Shown here one piece after another: positions 10,240-21,100 of a DNA stretch of 64,000 bases. The stretch comes from an uncultured Bacteroidales bacterium (GTDB lineage: Bacteria > Bacteroidota > Bacteroidia > Bacteroidales > UBA932). The notes below the pieces were generated by a model, which made no database searches, was not told the origin of the DNA, and saw nothing but the letters and a program-made list of their open reading frames with translations. Position 1 is the stretch's first letter. Every line of letters starts with the position of its first letter. The DNA is taken from assembly GCA_946406355.1 (NCBI GenBank), contig CAMJKI010000002.1, positions 16,970 to 80,969 on the forward strand, read 5' to 3'. Position numbers and translations under genes: made by a program.

Positions 10240-12165
10240 ATGAAATACTTAAAGAATTACTTGTTCGCCCTTACAGTGGCCGCCCTTACCTTGGCCGCCT
10301 GCGACAAGACCGTGGTTCCGGAGTATGTAAAGGCCGATCCTACCACCAATGAGCAGGTCTTCTTCCCCTCCTCTGTCGGCGATAAAATCAAAATGGCAGA
10401 CGGAGAGACCTCTTTCACCATTCCCATCCAGCGCGGTACCGCCAACCTGGAAGCTATTGATGTGGCAATTGCCGCTTCCGGAGAGGGTATAGAGTACTTT
10501 ACCGTTCCCGGTACCGTCTCCTTCGCTTCCAATGCCAAAACCGCCAACCTTACCATCAAGGTAACGGATCCGGTAGCCCTGGGAAAGAATAACTTCTACC
10601 CCATCACCCTCACTATTGCCGACGAGTCCATGACCACTCCTTATGGCCGTAACAGCATTACTTTCACCGCCGGTATCGAACTGCCCTGGATTAAGTTCGA
10701 CAGCGGTATCTACTACAGCTTCTGGAACGACGTAGAATTGGAAAGAACCGTAGAGTATCAGCAGATTTCCAGCAACATGCGTTATTGCCGTATCCAGGAT
10801 TTCTGGGACGACGAAGACAATCCCATGGATATTTTCTGGTACTGGGACACCGAAACCGACTACTGCTTCTTCCTTCCCACCGTCATGGAACCCTACGACG
10901 GAGCCAACAACTGCGTGATGTCCGACATGGCCAGTTTCTATACCAAATATAAGGACTGGGAAGGCGATGTGGGCAAGATTGGTAGCGATGAATGGTTCGC
11001 CTGGGCCGGCCCCTGGATGGCCAGCCGCGGTGACATTCCTTACTACGACGGTAACGGAACCTTCCACCTGGCCGACTGGTTCTATATCGCAAGTGCCGAA
11101 GACGGCGTTCCCACGGGACGTGGCTGGCAGTTCGGCGGCGACGGCGACTGGTTCAAGGGCAACAGCTTCGGGGACTATACCCTGGAAGTTACCTATGCCG
11201 GCATGTTCGTAACCCCTAAGAGCGATGCTTACCCGGTCATCAACTTCGCCTCCACCAAGGCAAGTGCCAAGTATTTTGATACCGTGAAGTACCTCATCGC
11301 CCCGCAGGGCACCGATCCCGCAGAGATTGAGGCTATCATCGTTGCCGAAGCATCGGAAGAGATTGGAACCATCACGCTCGAAAACATGGCGGCTTCCATC
11401 CAGCCGGAACTTGAACCTGGCAAATATGTGCTCGTCGCCATTCCTTACGTTAAAGGCGACAAGAATGACAAGGGAGAATCCAACGAATACAAGACCCTCT
11501 TCACAGCCGTGCTGAACTTTACCTTCACCGGCCTTACCGGAGAAAATACCAGTCTTGTTGAAGGTGCCTACTCCATGAGTTATGGCAGTAACTTCTCCAA
11601 CACCTTCAACGTTATCGGTACGGATGATCCCACTCTGTTCTTTGTAGAGAACCTTGGCATTCCCAACGGAACCCTGTGGTATGCCGAATACGATCCGGAC
11701 GCCCTTACCCTTACCCTCGATGGCTATGAGTATGGCTACGAATCTTATGGAAACCAGTTTGGAAAATACTATGGTTACTTCAACACCGAGAAGACCCAGG
11801 TATATGCTCTCTGCGTGTATGCCGATGAGGAAAGCACAGGCAACGACGAACTGGTCTTCCGTGTAGACAAGGGAAGCCGTGAACTGACCATGATCGAGCA
11901 AGATTTCACCGTTGAGGTGTATCTCCTTGAGGATGGCAGTCTGCTGGGCTACTACAACGCTTTCCCTGCAGGAAATCCTGTAGTGAAGGCTGCCGATACC
12001 GCAGCGGCTCCTGCAAGGCGGAATTTCAGCATGGCCTCCGGTTTCAACTCCAGGCCCTACCGCGGCGGAACCATTCTGCACAAGAACGACAACAGGAAGA
12101 GTTCCCGCATTGTCCGCTCTAAAAAAGGTGACCTCCTTCAGGGTAATTTTGTAGAAACTCTGTAA
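10240..12165 (+). CDS. Lipoprotein of SusCD locus, Calx-beta/BACON-like N-terminal region, function unknown
   Basis: MKYLKNYLFALTVAALTLAAC lipobox; third gene after susCD; basic C-terminal tail ...RRNFSMASGFNSRPYRGGTILHKNDNRKSSRIVRSKKG. Confidence 0.7.
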   Translation: MKYLKNYLFALTVAALTLAACDKTVVPEYVKADPTTNEQVFFPSSVGDKIKMADGETSFTIPIQRGTANLEAIDVAIAASGEGIEYFTVPGTVSFASNAKTANLTIKVTDPVALGKNNFYPITLTIADESMTTPYGRNSITFTAGIELPWIKFDSGIYYSFWNDVELERTVEYQQISSNMRYCRIQDFWDDEDNPMDIFWYWDTETDYCFFLPTVMEPYDGANNCVMSDMASFYTKYKDWEGDVGKIGSDEWFAWAGPWMASRGDIPYYDGNGTFHLADWFYIASAEDGVPTGRGWQFGGDGDWFKGNSFGDYTLEVTYAGMFVTPKSDAYPVINFASTKASAKYFDTVKYLIAPQGTDPAEIEAIIVAEASEEIGTITLENMAASIQPELEPGKYVLVAIPYVKGDKNDKGESNEYKTLFTAVLNFTFTGLTGENTSLVEGAYSMSYGSNFSNTFNVIGTDDPTLFFVENLGIPNGTLWYAEYDPDALTLTLDGYEYGYESYGNQFGKYYGYFNTEKTQVYALCVYADEESTGNDELVFRVDKGSRELTMIEQDFTVEVYLLEDGSLLGYYNAFPAGNPVVKAADTAAAPARRNFSMASGFNSRPYRGGTILHKNDNRKSSRIVRSKKGDLLQGNFVETL

Positions 12166-12183
12166 TAATCCAGTATCTTACTT

Positions 12184-12213
12184 AAGGGCGGCCCGCAAAC
12201 AGGACCGCCCTTT
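12184..12213 (+). terminator. GC-rich hairpin followed by T-rich tract
   Basis: AAGGGCGGCCCGCAAACAGGACCGCCCTTTGTCT between two co-directional genes. Confidence 0.45.
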
Positions 12214-12231
12214 GTCTCTAAAAAGCATTTT

Positions 12232-13254
12232 ATGAAAATAAAGTGGTTATCAGGCACACTGAGCATTCTCTTTGGACTGCTTCTGCTCTCTTGTAACGGC
12301 AAGGACCCCGGTGAGGAAGGCGGGGGCGGTGGCGGCGGCACTTCCACCATCACCTCCCTGGCCCAGCTGCTGGAAAAATCCACCTCCTCATCGGCCGAAT
12401 TCGATTTTACCGTCAGTAATCTGGTGGTAACGGCCGTGTACGGAAACTATGCCCAGTTGGAAGACGGCACTTCCGGCGCCCAGTTGAACAAGGCCGGTCA
12501 CGGCCTTACGGTGGGGCAGAAAATAGACGGCCGCATCACCGGAAAAGCCCGCAATACTTCCGGAGCCCTGTATCTGTCGGAACTCAACACGGCTTCCGCC
12601 AAGGTCACTACGGCCTCTTCCCTCCCGGAAACCAAGGTTTCACTGGCCGAAGTGCTGGCCGACAAGGGAAAATACACCAACCGGCGGGTAAGACTGGAGA
12701 ATGTAACCATTGTGAACGGCTTCAAAGGCATTGATGAAAACGAGTCCGGAACCTTCTCACAGAAGGGTGTCCAGACTGCGGCGGCCTGCCGCCCCAAACT
12801 CCAGACCCCCATTCCGGACGGCTGGCAGGGCGACTTGATCTGCTATCCCACCGCCGCATCCTGCTATATCTTCGGCGCAGAAGACTTTCTGGAGCACGAA
12901 ATCAATACTCCGCTGGCCAACATCAATGCCATCGGCGTATATTCATCGGCCGGCAGCAGCCCGCGTGCCCTCCTTTCCTACAGGCAGGGTGCCGACCAGT
13001 ATGCCTGGGGAAAGAGCGGGGAGGAGCGTGAATTCCGCCTGCAGAATTACAACGAAGAATGGGTGCTTCAGCTCATTTTCCCGGCCAAGTTCAAACTGGG
13101 CCAGGAAATCAGCCTGAACACCGAAGCTATCGGCCTGAGCAACTTTACCTCTGGAACTTCCAAGGTGTTTGTGGAAAAGATTTCCGGCGACAGAATCTGG
13201 CTCATGGATTATGACGCCGATCTCGGGTATGTCTGTAAAATTGTGGAGGAATAG
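12232..13254 (+). CDS. Lipoprotein, DUF5689-like (OB-fold) domain
   Basis: SILFGLLLLSC lipobox, poly-Gly linker GEEGGGGGGGTST, then VSNLVVTAVYGNYAQLEDGTSGAQL...GQKIDGRITGKARNTSGALYLSEL. Confidence 0.6.
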   Translation: MKIKWLSGTLSILFGLLLLSCNGKDPGEEGGGGGGGTSTITSLAQLLEKSTSSSAEFDFTVSNLVVTAVYGNYAQLEDGTSGAQLNKAGHGLTVGQKIDGRITGKARNTSGALYLSELNTASAKVTTASSLPETKVSLAEVLADKGKYTNRRVRLENVTIVNGFKGIDENESGTFSQKGVQTAAACRPKLQTPIPDGWQGDLICYPTAASCYIFGAEDFLEHEINTPLANINAIGVYSSAGSSPRALLSYRQGADQYAWGKSGEEREFRLQNYNEEWVLQLIFPAKFKLGQEISLNTEAIGLSNFTSGTSKVFVEKISGDRIWLMDYDADLGYVCKIVEE

Positions 13255-13257
13255 GCT

Positions 13258-14967
13258 ATGAAGAGATTATTTGCTTTAGCCCTTTCACTGCTGGTGGCAA
13301 CAGCCGCATTTGCAGAAGGCATTTCCAGACAGGAAGCATTAGATTATGCACGTAAGTTCTTCTCCGATACACCTTCGGCCCAACTGAGCATCAGTTGGAC
13401 GGGCGGCAGCGAGACAGAACCCGCTTTTTATGTGATAAACCGTGCCGGTGGCGGCTGGCTTCTCCTGTCGGGTGAGTCGGTGGTAAATCCTGTATTGGGG
13501 TATTCCTTTAATGGAGTCTTTACCACTAAGAATATGCCCCAACATATGCAAGATTGGTTTGGTCAACTGGAGCAGGATATCCGTGAGGTACGCCAGCTTA
13601 AGCTGGCTCCAGAGATGGATATAGTAATGGAATGGCAAAACCTGGGTATAAAAACCAAAGCCGGTGGTGCGTCGCTGGTGCTGGAATCGGCCCAGTGGGA
13701 CCAGGGAAGTCCTTATAACAAGTACTGCCCCACCTCCGGCGGCCGAAAATCCGTGACCGGCTGCGTTGCCACCGCCATGGCCATCACCATGCGCTATAAC
13801 AAGTATCCGGCACATGGTTATGGGGAATTGAGTTCTTATATCACCAATACTACCCAAACGGCCATAGCAGGCTTTCCTATAGATGGCCATGAATATAACT
13901 GGGACTTGATGCCCCTTAAAGATGTGTCCCATGCCAGTGACGAAGAAAAGGATCAGATTGCCCGGCTCATGTATGACTGTGGTGTGATGATCCATATGGA
14001 TTATACTCCCTCCGGATCCGGTGCCGTTTCCATGTATATGCCTGGCTTACTGGCCGAACACATGGGATACAGTGCCGAGGCTATGCTTTTCAAGAAGAGC
14101 ATGTATAAACCCAAGGAGTGGATTAATCTTATAAAACAGGAGCTGGATGCCAATCGTCTGGTATTTTATTCAGCCCAGGATGCCAAAGGACAGGGAGGTC
14201 ACGCCTTTGTAATTGACGGTTATGACGAGAACGATCTGCTTAGTGTTAACTGGGGTTGGAGCGGTTCCAATAACGGTTTTTACAATTTAGACTTGGAAGT
14301 TGGCGGTTTACGATTTTCCGACAGCCAGGGTGCCGTACTGGGATTGGTTCCGGATCCGGATCACAGCCGTGAGGCACTTACTTATCTGTGCCTTACAGGA
14401 AAAGGACTTTCATTGTCTTCCGGTCATATTGCCGAAGGAAAGAAATTTGATGTGGCTTTTAACGAAATTACCAACTACGGCAATGGTAAATTTACCGGCC
14501 CCCTCATGGTGGTTCTTACCGATGAAGACAACAACATCAAAGCCAATCTCAGCTCTCCGCTTAGCGTTGAGATTGAAGCCCTGTATTCCCTTACCGGCAG
14601 TATTACAAACTGTAAGCTGGAGCAGACCCCTCTGTTCAAAGACCACGTACAGCTGGCTGCCAAGAACCCCCGCACCGGCGAATATGAAGTGTTAAGGGCC
14701 GATGTCGAAAACGAGTCTGTAGGCGGCCTGGCCACCGTTCCCAACTTTATTGCCGGCAAGAACTCCTACAACTCGGGTGAGACCTTTGAGTTTAAGATCT
14801 TCAAGAGCGGAGAAAAGTATAATACGGCCACCTGGTATTTTGACGGGAAGCTGATTCCCCAGGATCAGGACGACGTTGTTCTTTCTGCCGGAACCCACGA
14901 GGTAAAAGTGGTTTTAGCCAAACCTGCGGGTACGGAAATATTGGTTCGTGAACTCCTTGTTTATTAA
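13258..14967 (+). CDS. C10-family (streptopain/interpain-type) cysteine peptidase
   Basis: N-terminal SRQEALDYARKFF pro-region, catalytic Cys in SVTGCVATAMAITMRYNKYP, catalytic His in GQGGHAFVIDGYDENDLLSVNWGWSGSNNGFYNL. Confidence 0.9.
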   Translation: MKRLFALALSLLVATAAFAEGISRQEALDYARKFFSDTPSAQLSISWTGGSETEPAFYVINRAGGGWLLLSGESVVNPVLGYSFNGVFTTKNMPQHMQDWFGQLEQDIREVRQLKLAPEMDIVMEWQNLGIKTKAGGASLVLESAQWDQGSPYNKYCPTSGGRKSVTGCVATAMAITMRYNKYPAHGYGELSSYITNTTQTAIAGFPIDGHEYNWDLMPLKDVSHASDEEKDQIARLMYDCGVMIHMDYTPSGSGAVSMYMPGLLAEHMGYSAEAMLFKKSMYKPKEWINLIKQELDANRLVFYSAQDAKGQGGHAFVIDGYDENDLLSVNWGWSGSNNGFYNLDLEVGGLRFSDSQGAVLGLVPDPDHSREALTYLCLTGKGLSLSSGHIAEGKKFDVAFNEITNYGNGKFTGPLMVVLTDEDNNIKANLSSPLSVEIEALYSLTGSITNCKLEQTPLFKDHVQLAAKNPRTGEYEVLRADVENESVGGLATVPNFIAGKNSYNSGETFEFKIFKSGEKYNTATWYFDGKLIPQDQDDVVLSAGTHEVKVVLAKPAGTEILVRELLVY

Positions 14968-14983
14968 TGGAACGATGATGAGA

Positions 14984-15391
14984 AAGCTTTTATTACTGAC
15001 TGCTTTGGCTCTGTCCCTGTGCGCATGCTCTGCCCAGCGGGCGGCAACGGACAGCGGAAACGGCAACGTGAATGCCACCAAGGACTTAAAAGTGAGTGAA
15101 AAAGACAACCGCGGCTACTCCTCCATTTACGACTACCTGCGCGGAAAAGTACCCGGTGTAGAGGTTCGTGGAACGGAAGTGACTATCCGTGGGGTAAACT
15201 CCGTCAATTCCGCCAGCGCTCCGCTCATCCTGGTAGACGGTGTGGAAATGCAGGATATCTCCAACCTGAGTCCTATGGACGTAGATCATGTGGAAGTGAT
15301 CAAGGACGCCTCCGCCTCCCTCTACGGCTTTCGTGCCGCCGGCGGTGTAATCAAAATCACCACCAAATCGGCCGGAGAAAAGAAGAAATAG
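14984..15391 (+). CDS. Stand-alone TonB-receptor plug-domain lipoprotein
   Basis: MRKLLLLTALALSLCACSAQ lipobox; plug-like YDYLRGKVPGVEVRGTEVTIRGVNSVNSASAPLILVDGVEMQDISNLSPMDVDHVEVIKDASASLYGFRAAGGVIKITTKSA, then stop. ORF track opens at 14948. Confidence 0.82.
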   Translation, partial: KLLLLTALALSLCACSAQRAATDSGNGNVNATKDLKVSEKDNRGYSSIYDYLRGKVPGVEVRGTEVTIRGVNSVNSASAPLILVDGVEMQDISNLSPMDVDHVEVIKDASASLYGFRAAGGVIKITTKSAGEKKK

Positions 15392-15396
15392 ACCTT

Positions 15397-17034
15397 TTAT
15401 CTCACTTCAAAATCAAAGACTTCGTAGAAGGGCTTGCCGCTTGCGGTGAGCCCTTCTGCTACAACGCGGAACGTACCGGAACTGGCAGGTGCCTTCAGCG
15501 GGAGCACCCGGCTTTCTCCGGCACCCATCCGCATGGCCGGATGCCAATACAGGAGGGAACGGTAATCGTCACCAACTACCGGTTCTCCCAGATAGGCAAC
15601 AGGATAACATACGCCCTTGAAGTCCACAACCCGTACATTGGCAGGGAACTGTAAAGCTTTTACGTAATTCTTTCTGGTGATGAAATTAACTACTCCATTA
15701 TAGGAGATACCGCCGAGGATGATTTCTTCCCAATAGATGTCCACATCCTCCAGAAGCATGGCATCCATGCCTTCCAGCAAGGACAGGTCCGATATTACAA
15801 CGCCGTCCAGCATGGTAAGGATATTGTCCTTGGCCACCTTCCGGTTTCCAACAGCATCCGGAACAATCAGTTGCAACTGGTGCTGATTATGGATGGTCCG
15901 GATGCGCAACTCCTTGACAATCTCCACAATCTCTTCCTGAAGGGAAGGAAAGCGCGTATAGTCATCTAAATGGTATGTTTTTCCGGCACCTTTCTCCAGC
16001 AGGATATCTTGCCGGCGCGGAAGAAACTGCACCAGTGTATCTATCTGCAACAGGGTGCCAGCTGCCGCCTTGCGACGAACCAGGGAACCATATTGGGCCG
16101 GCGAGAGTTCCAGCTGTTCTATTGTACCCACAGACGGATACTGGAAGGGATCCATCAGCGAAATATAACCGCCGCCTCTTGCCACTTCACAGACCAGCTC
16201 CCTGTCTCCGTAGATATTGTTGGTAAAGAACAGCAGCCTGCCTTTTTCTCCCATTTTACCCACATATACATCCGTAGGAGATTCCACCGACGAAAGCGTT
16301 GCCACAGCCACTTGTGATAAAGAATCCAGCTGTTTATTTTCCAGTCCTTCAACGGCGGCATAAATGATTTCCCCTTCGTATTCCGCCAGTTTGGCCGATG
16401 CCTCCACCGGTTCTTTCAAAGAAGCATAAAAATCGGCCCAACCTCGCCCGGACGGTTCCCCAATCTGATCCAGTTCATAGATGGACAGGGAAAAATCGGC
16501 CGTCTCCGCGCCCCCAGAAATGGCCAGGGAGAAAGTCCGTCCGTTTCTGGGTATTTCCCTTGTAGAAATGCTCAAAAATCCGTCAGAAGCCTGGGAAGCG
16601 GCCTTTCCTGCGTACTCTGCTTCCGGTACCACTTTTACACCTCCGTTTACACGGGCCGTAGAGGTTGTGTTGAAAACCGATACTACTTTGGATCCCGGGA
16701 GAAAAGCTCCAGGATACTTTGCCGTATAGGCCAGAAGGCGGTAATTGCCAGTGGGAACCGACAGCGGAATGCGAAACTTTCCAGCCCCCCGGCCCTCAAC
16801 CAGGCCGATTTTGGCCGTTGCCACCGTTCCGTCTTCCGAAACCAGTTCCAAATAAGAAACGGCGCTGTAGGCCGACAGTTTTTGGGTAGAAGCATCCAAA
16901 CAGAAAAGAGAGCACCAGATTTCATCGCCGGCAATGTAAACATTCCGGTCGGTGGAAACATAGATTTTTTCCACTCCCTGGGCCCGCCCCAGTAAAGGCA
17001 GTAACCCTATAAACAGTATGATTAACTTTTTCAT
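15397..17034 (-). CDS. MG2-like (alpha-2-macroglobulin type) protein with degenerate TonB-plug region
   Basis: VEKIYVSTDRNVYIAGDEIWCSLFCLDAST...VPTGNYRLLAYTAKYPG; plug-like ILTMLDGVVISDLSLLEGMDAMLLEDVDIYWEEIILGGISYNGVVNFITRKN. Confidence 0.7.
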   Translation of the reverse strand: MKKLIILFIGLLPLLGRAQGVEKIYVSTDRNVYIAGDEIWCSLFCLDASTQKLSAYSAVSYLELVSEDGTVATAKIGLVEGRGAGKFRIPLSVPTGNYRLLAYTAKYPGAFLPGSKVVSVFNTTSTARVNGGVKVVPEAEYAGKAASQASDGFLSISTREIPRNGRTFSLAISGGAETADFSLSIYELDQIGEPSGRGWADFYASLKEPVEASAKLAEYEGEIIYAAVEGLENKQLDSLSQVAVATLSSVESPTDVYVGKMGEKGRLLFFTNNIYGDRELVCEVARGGGYISLMDPFQYPSVGTIEQLELSPAQYGSLVRRKAAAGTLLQIDTLVQFLPRRQDILLEKGAGKTYHLDDYTRFPSLQEEIVEIVKELRIRTIHNQHQLQLIVPDAVGNRKVAKDNILTMLDGVVISDLSLLEGMDAMLLEDVDIYWEEIILGGISYNGVVNFITRKNYVKALQFPANVRVVDFKGVCYPVAYLGEPVVGDDYRSLLYWHPAMRMGAGESRVLPLKAPASSGTFRVVAEGLTASGKPFYEVFDFEVR

Positions 17035-18149
17035 CAGTCAAAATTCGGTTTTTCCAAAGTTCCTCCAGCCTGGGTACAGTCATAACAACGGCCTAACCCC
17101 CAGCCGGGAACTTGCTGCTGGTCGGCATTGGTGATAAAATCTATCGGCTCATAACCCAAGTTATACATGTCCAGGTATAAGGATTCTTCCACTTCCATCA
17201 AACTCTTTTCAGGAACCCGCCATTTGTTAAACCTGTCATCCATGGAAACCTCTTTTACTACCACTCGGGAAATGTTTACATAACCGTAAACCTTGCTGTC
17301 CGGATTGTCTTCACAATATACGTTTCCACGCACTTCGCCGGGTTCGGGAGAGAAAAGGTTTCCGCCTATGGATGCGTTATCCTCCAGCATTTTCCTGTAC
17401 AGATACTGCTCTGGCGTAAGGTTCCACAATTTAACCCGCGCGTGGTATTCCCTGTGGTTGCGGTTATTGTTCCGGCCAAAGCTGCTGACGGAATAATTAG
17501 TAACCTTTCCGCCCAAGGAAGAGTAATCTATCATTACCTGGGCGTTGGAATTCAGTTTGCGCCAACACCAATAGAAACGGGTATCCGGATTGATGATGAC
17601 GGATACCTTCTGAGTTTCCGGATCAAATTTCAGATTCTTAATAAAATCGGAATGGAAATTCCATATTTCATCAATTACAGCCGCTGCGTAGCCGCTTCCG
17701 CTGCCATTGTCTTCCATGGAAATATTCACATAAACCTGCGTATCATCGGCCTGTATGGAAAGATCGGTAATTGTGGGCGGGGCCACCGGATCTATCCATT
17801 CGGAACGATAGGTTTTGCCTCCACAGATAACGGTCAATCTGTATTTTCCATCATAATTGGATGTAAAAGCCGGTATTGAATAGTTTCCATTGCTGCCCGT
17901 TGCCGGATAGGTGTGTCCGGCTTCATCTTCCATATATACATCTGCGGAAGGTCTTCCGCCCGCAACAGCGTGTTGTCCAACCTGAAGCGGCTGAAGATAG
18001 GAAAGCCTGATTGTAGAAGTATAGCCCAGTAAAAGATTGGCATCAATTACCAGAGAAGATTGATCGTCAATATCTTCCAAATCTACGGAGAAGGGATACA
18101 CACAGCCCGCAAGCAAGGAGACTGTTATCAGTAAACAAAACTTCTTCAT
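17034..18149 (-). CDS. DUF4249 domain-containing lipoprotein
   Basis: MKKFCLLITVSLLAGCVYPFSVDLEDIDDQSSLVIDANLLLGYTSTIRLSYLQPL; adjacent to a TonB receptor as is typical for DUF4249. Confidence 0.8.
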   Translation of the reverse strand: MKKFCLLITVSLLAGCVYPFSVDLEDIDDQSSLVIDANLLLGYTSTIRLSYLQPLQVGQHAVAGGRPSADVYMEDEAGHTYPATGSNGNYSIPAFTSNYDGKYRLTVICGGKTYRSEWIDPVAPPTITDLSIQADDTQVYVNISMEDNGSGSGYAAAVIDEIWNFHSDFIKNLKFDPETQKVSVIINPDTRFYWCWRKLNSNAQVMIDYSSLGGKVTNYSVSSFGRNNNRNHREYHARVKLWNLTPEQYLYRKMLEDNASIGGNLFSPEPGEVRGNVYCEDNPDSKVYGYVNISRVVVKEVSMDDRFNKWRVPEKSLMEVEESLYLDMYNLGYEPIDFITNADQQQVPGWGLGRCYDCTQAGGTLEKPNFD

Positions 18150-18152
18150 AGC

Positions 18153-21100
18153 CTAAAACAGAATATTAATATTCACATAAGGAATCTGCGTGGCAAACAC
18201 AGAGAGCATATACCCTTTGACGGAACCGTTGGAATCGGCCTTGAAAAATACCGAATAAGGGTTTTTTCGGCCGGTCACGTTGTACACGCCGATTGTGAAA
18301 GTGGTGTGAATCCAATTGGTTTTCTTGTGTCCGGGATCTATATTGAAGGCCAGATCCAGGCGGAAGTAATCCGGTATCCGGTATCCGTTGCGCTCGGAAT
18401 AAGCCAGCCTGTAGGCTCCGCCCAACTGGTATTTACCCACCGGAACCGTTACCGGGCGTCCGGTAGAATAATCCATATTCACCGACACGCTGTATCGGTG
18501 CGTAATGGCCCAGTTGGCCACCAACTTTACCTCGTGCGGTTTGTCGTAGGGAGCATTGTACCAGTCTCCGCCGGAAAGCGTTTCATAACCCCGGTCCTCC
18601 ATCACTTTATAGCGGGAGCGGGAATAGCAGTAACTGAGCCAACCCGTGAGTTTTCCGGTGGTCTTTTTTATCATAGCCTCCACACCATAAGCCCTTCCAT
18701 ACACAGGCAGCAAATCATCGGCCAGGTTTTCATTCATGGAAAGCGTTGCACCGGGTTTGTAATCCAGGGCATTAGACATCTGCTTATAATAACCTTCCAC
18801 GGAAAAATCTATTCCACTGCCCATGTGTGTCCAATATACACCCGCCGCTGCCTGCCAGCCTGTTGTGGGTGCAATGGAAGAATCACTCAATTTCCAAGTA
18901 TCCATGGGAGAAACCGATGAGGTATTGGAAATGAGATGAATATACTGCCGCATGGTATTCAGTCCAGCCTTGAAGGAAAGGTTCGGCTGCGGGGAATAAC
19001 GGGCACTCAAACGCACTTCCGGCCCCAAGTAGAACTTGGAAGGATTCAAAAAAAGGAAAGATGACAGGCGTAAGCCGCCTTCAAGGGACAACTTTTCCTG
19101 CACTTGCCAGGTATCAGATACATAAAAGGCAGGCTCTATGGCGAATTCCCGTTGTAAAGAACGGGCCTGAATGCCTGAACGCTCACCATAGGGCAGCATA
19201 ATGCCGGGCTCCATTGCATATCCTACTACGTCCAAACCATACTCAAGCAGATGATTATTTAACGGAGCAGCAAAATGACTGCGAAGAAAAGCCTGGCGTA
19301 TATAGGTATCCAAATCGAATGCACCTTCTTCCCAGGAATGGATACCGGTACGGTTGCCATACTGGTCATAACCCACCGTTACGGAAAAAGCCTTCCCATC
19401 GGCCTCTTTATGACGGAATGCAGCCGATGCATTAATATTAGTATAACGGAAAGTAGTGTCGCCATTAAAAGCAAAGCGGTCTGTAGCAAAGTATCCATTC
19501 AGTTGCAGACTGTTCTCGCTGTTAAAGTTATGGGTTATTCCGGCATTCACATCCGTGAAACCGGCACTTCCGCCACTGTAATAGCTGTCTTTGGGAAGAA
19601 GCTTAAGAAGCCAGTCCGAATAAGTTGTCCTGGCACCTATAATAAAGCTGGTCTTTTTAGAACCCAGGGGTCCTTCCAAATGTAAACGGCTGGTAAGTAA
19701 TCCAATACCCAAAGAACCTTGTACTTTATCCGTATTTCCCTCCTTGGACTTGACGGCTAAAACGGAAGAAATCCTGCCTCCATACTGCGCAGGAATGGAA
19801 CTTTTATAAAGCTCTACATCCTCAATGATATCGGGATTAAATGCCGAGAATATACCAAACAAATGCGAAGGATTATAAATGGTATTCCCGTTAAAAAGAA
19901 TCAGATTCTGGTCCTGTGAACCGCCGCGCACATTAAAACCGCCGGAAGCTTCGCCCACCGTTTTTACACCCGGAAGCGTAAGAACGGCTTTCAAAATATC
20001 CCCTTCTCCAAAAGCCGACGGAATTTTATTCATGGTTCGGATATTCACTTTTTCCACTCCCATGGTGGTTGTCCGGTGATTGGCCATACTTTGGGCCGAT
20101 ACCACCGAAGCCTTCAGCAGTTCCACTTTATCCGGAAGCTCTATATTCAGGGAACCGTCACTGCGTAAATCTACCCTGATATCCATATCCTCCTTGGCTT
20201 CGTAACTGAAATGCATCACATTGTCGCCAGAAGGCAGAATAATGGAATAATAACCATTAGCGTCCGACCGCGCATAAGTAGAAGTCTGGTCATCAAAAAT
20301 AACGGCTCCATAAAGCGGGTCTCCTGTCTCCAAATCGCTTACTCTACCACTTACTTTTACTTTTTCGCCGCCTTTTCCACTGCCGACTACATATGTTTTA
20401 TTTCTATAACTGACGTTAATATTAGTATTCGAACCTGTATTCTCTGTCTGTTTATCTACATTCGAAAAATAGCCTTCCGGAAGACCCAGTCCTTCCGGCC
20501 TTTCATTAACTACAACTACACTGGCCGGCGTATCCTTTCCCTTCCAGAAACCCAGTTTATCGGCCAGAATAGAATTATAACTTGAAGAATCATTAAGAAT
20601 CCTTCTATATGCACTCTTCCCCAGTTTTACAACCTTTCCATCAACAATGCCGTAATACTTTTCCTGTTTGGAAAAAAAATTGGTCAACGAGTAGTTATAA
20701 TCGGGGTCATAATAGCCGATATCCTGGCCATTATGGTTCCCGACACGGGATGTAAATACCTTTTTTACTTGTCTGAAAAGAGGAACTTTTCCGTCTTTAA
20801 CCAGTTCAAAATAACCTTCGGGAGCATCTGAATATTCCAAATACTGAAGATTCAGAAACAAATGCTCTCCCATGGTAAAATAGTTTACCCATTCCCTGAA
20901 CAATACAACGCCGGACACATTCTCCGACACCTTTACCTGTAATTCCTGTTTGGAAGCGTCAAGGTTTACCAAAACATTTTCATACAGTTTTCCGTTATAG
21001 TAAACAGATCCCCTCTGAAACTGCTTTCCTTCCAAATAATAGGTTCCATTGTATTGATAAGGATACTGAACCGGCAGTTTTCCCCTGTATAAAGTGGAAA

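Noticed and set aside
12300-12345. GGC/GGT run encoding poly-Gly as a phase-variable microsatellite
   Set aside because: Codons are mixed and the linker is short; no homopolymer or perfect tandem repeat long enough to suggest slippage.
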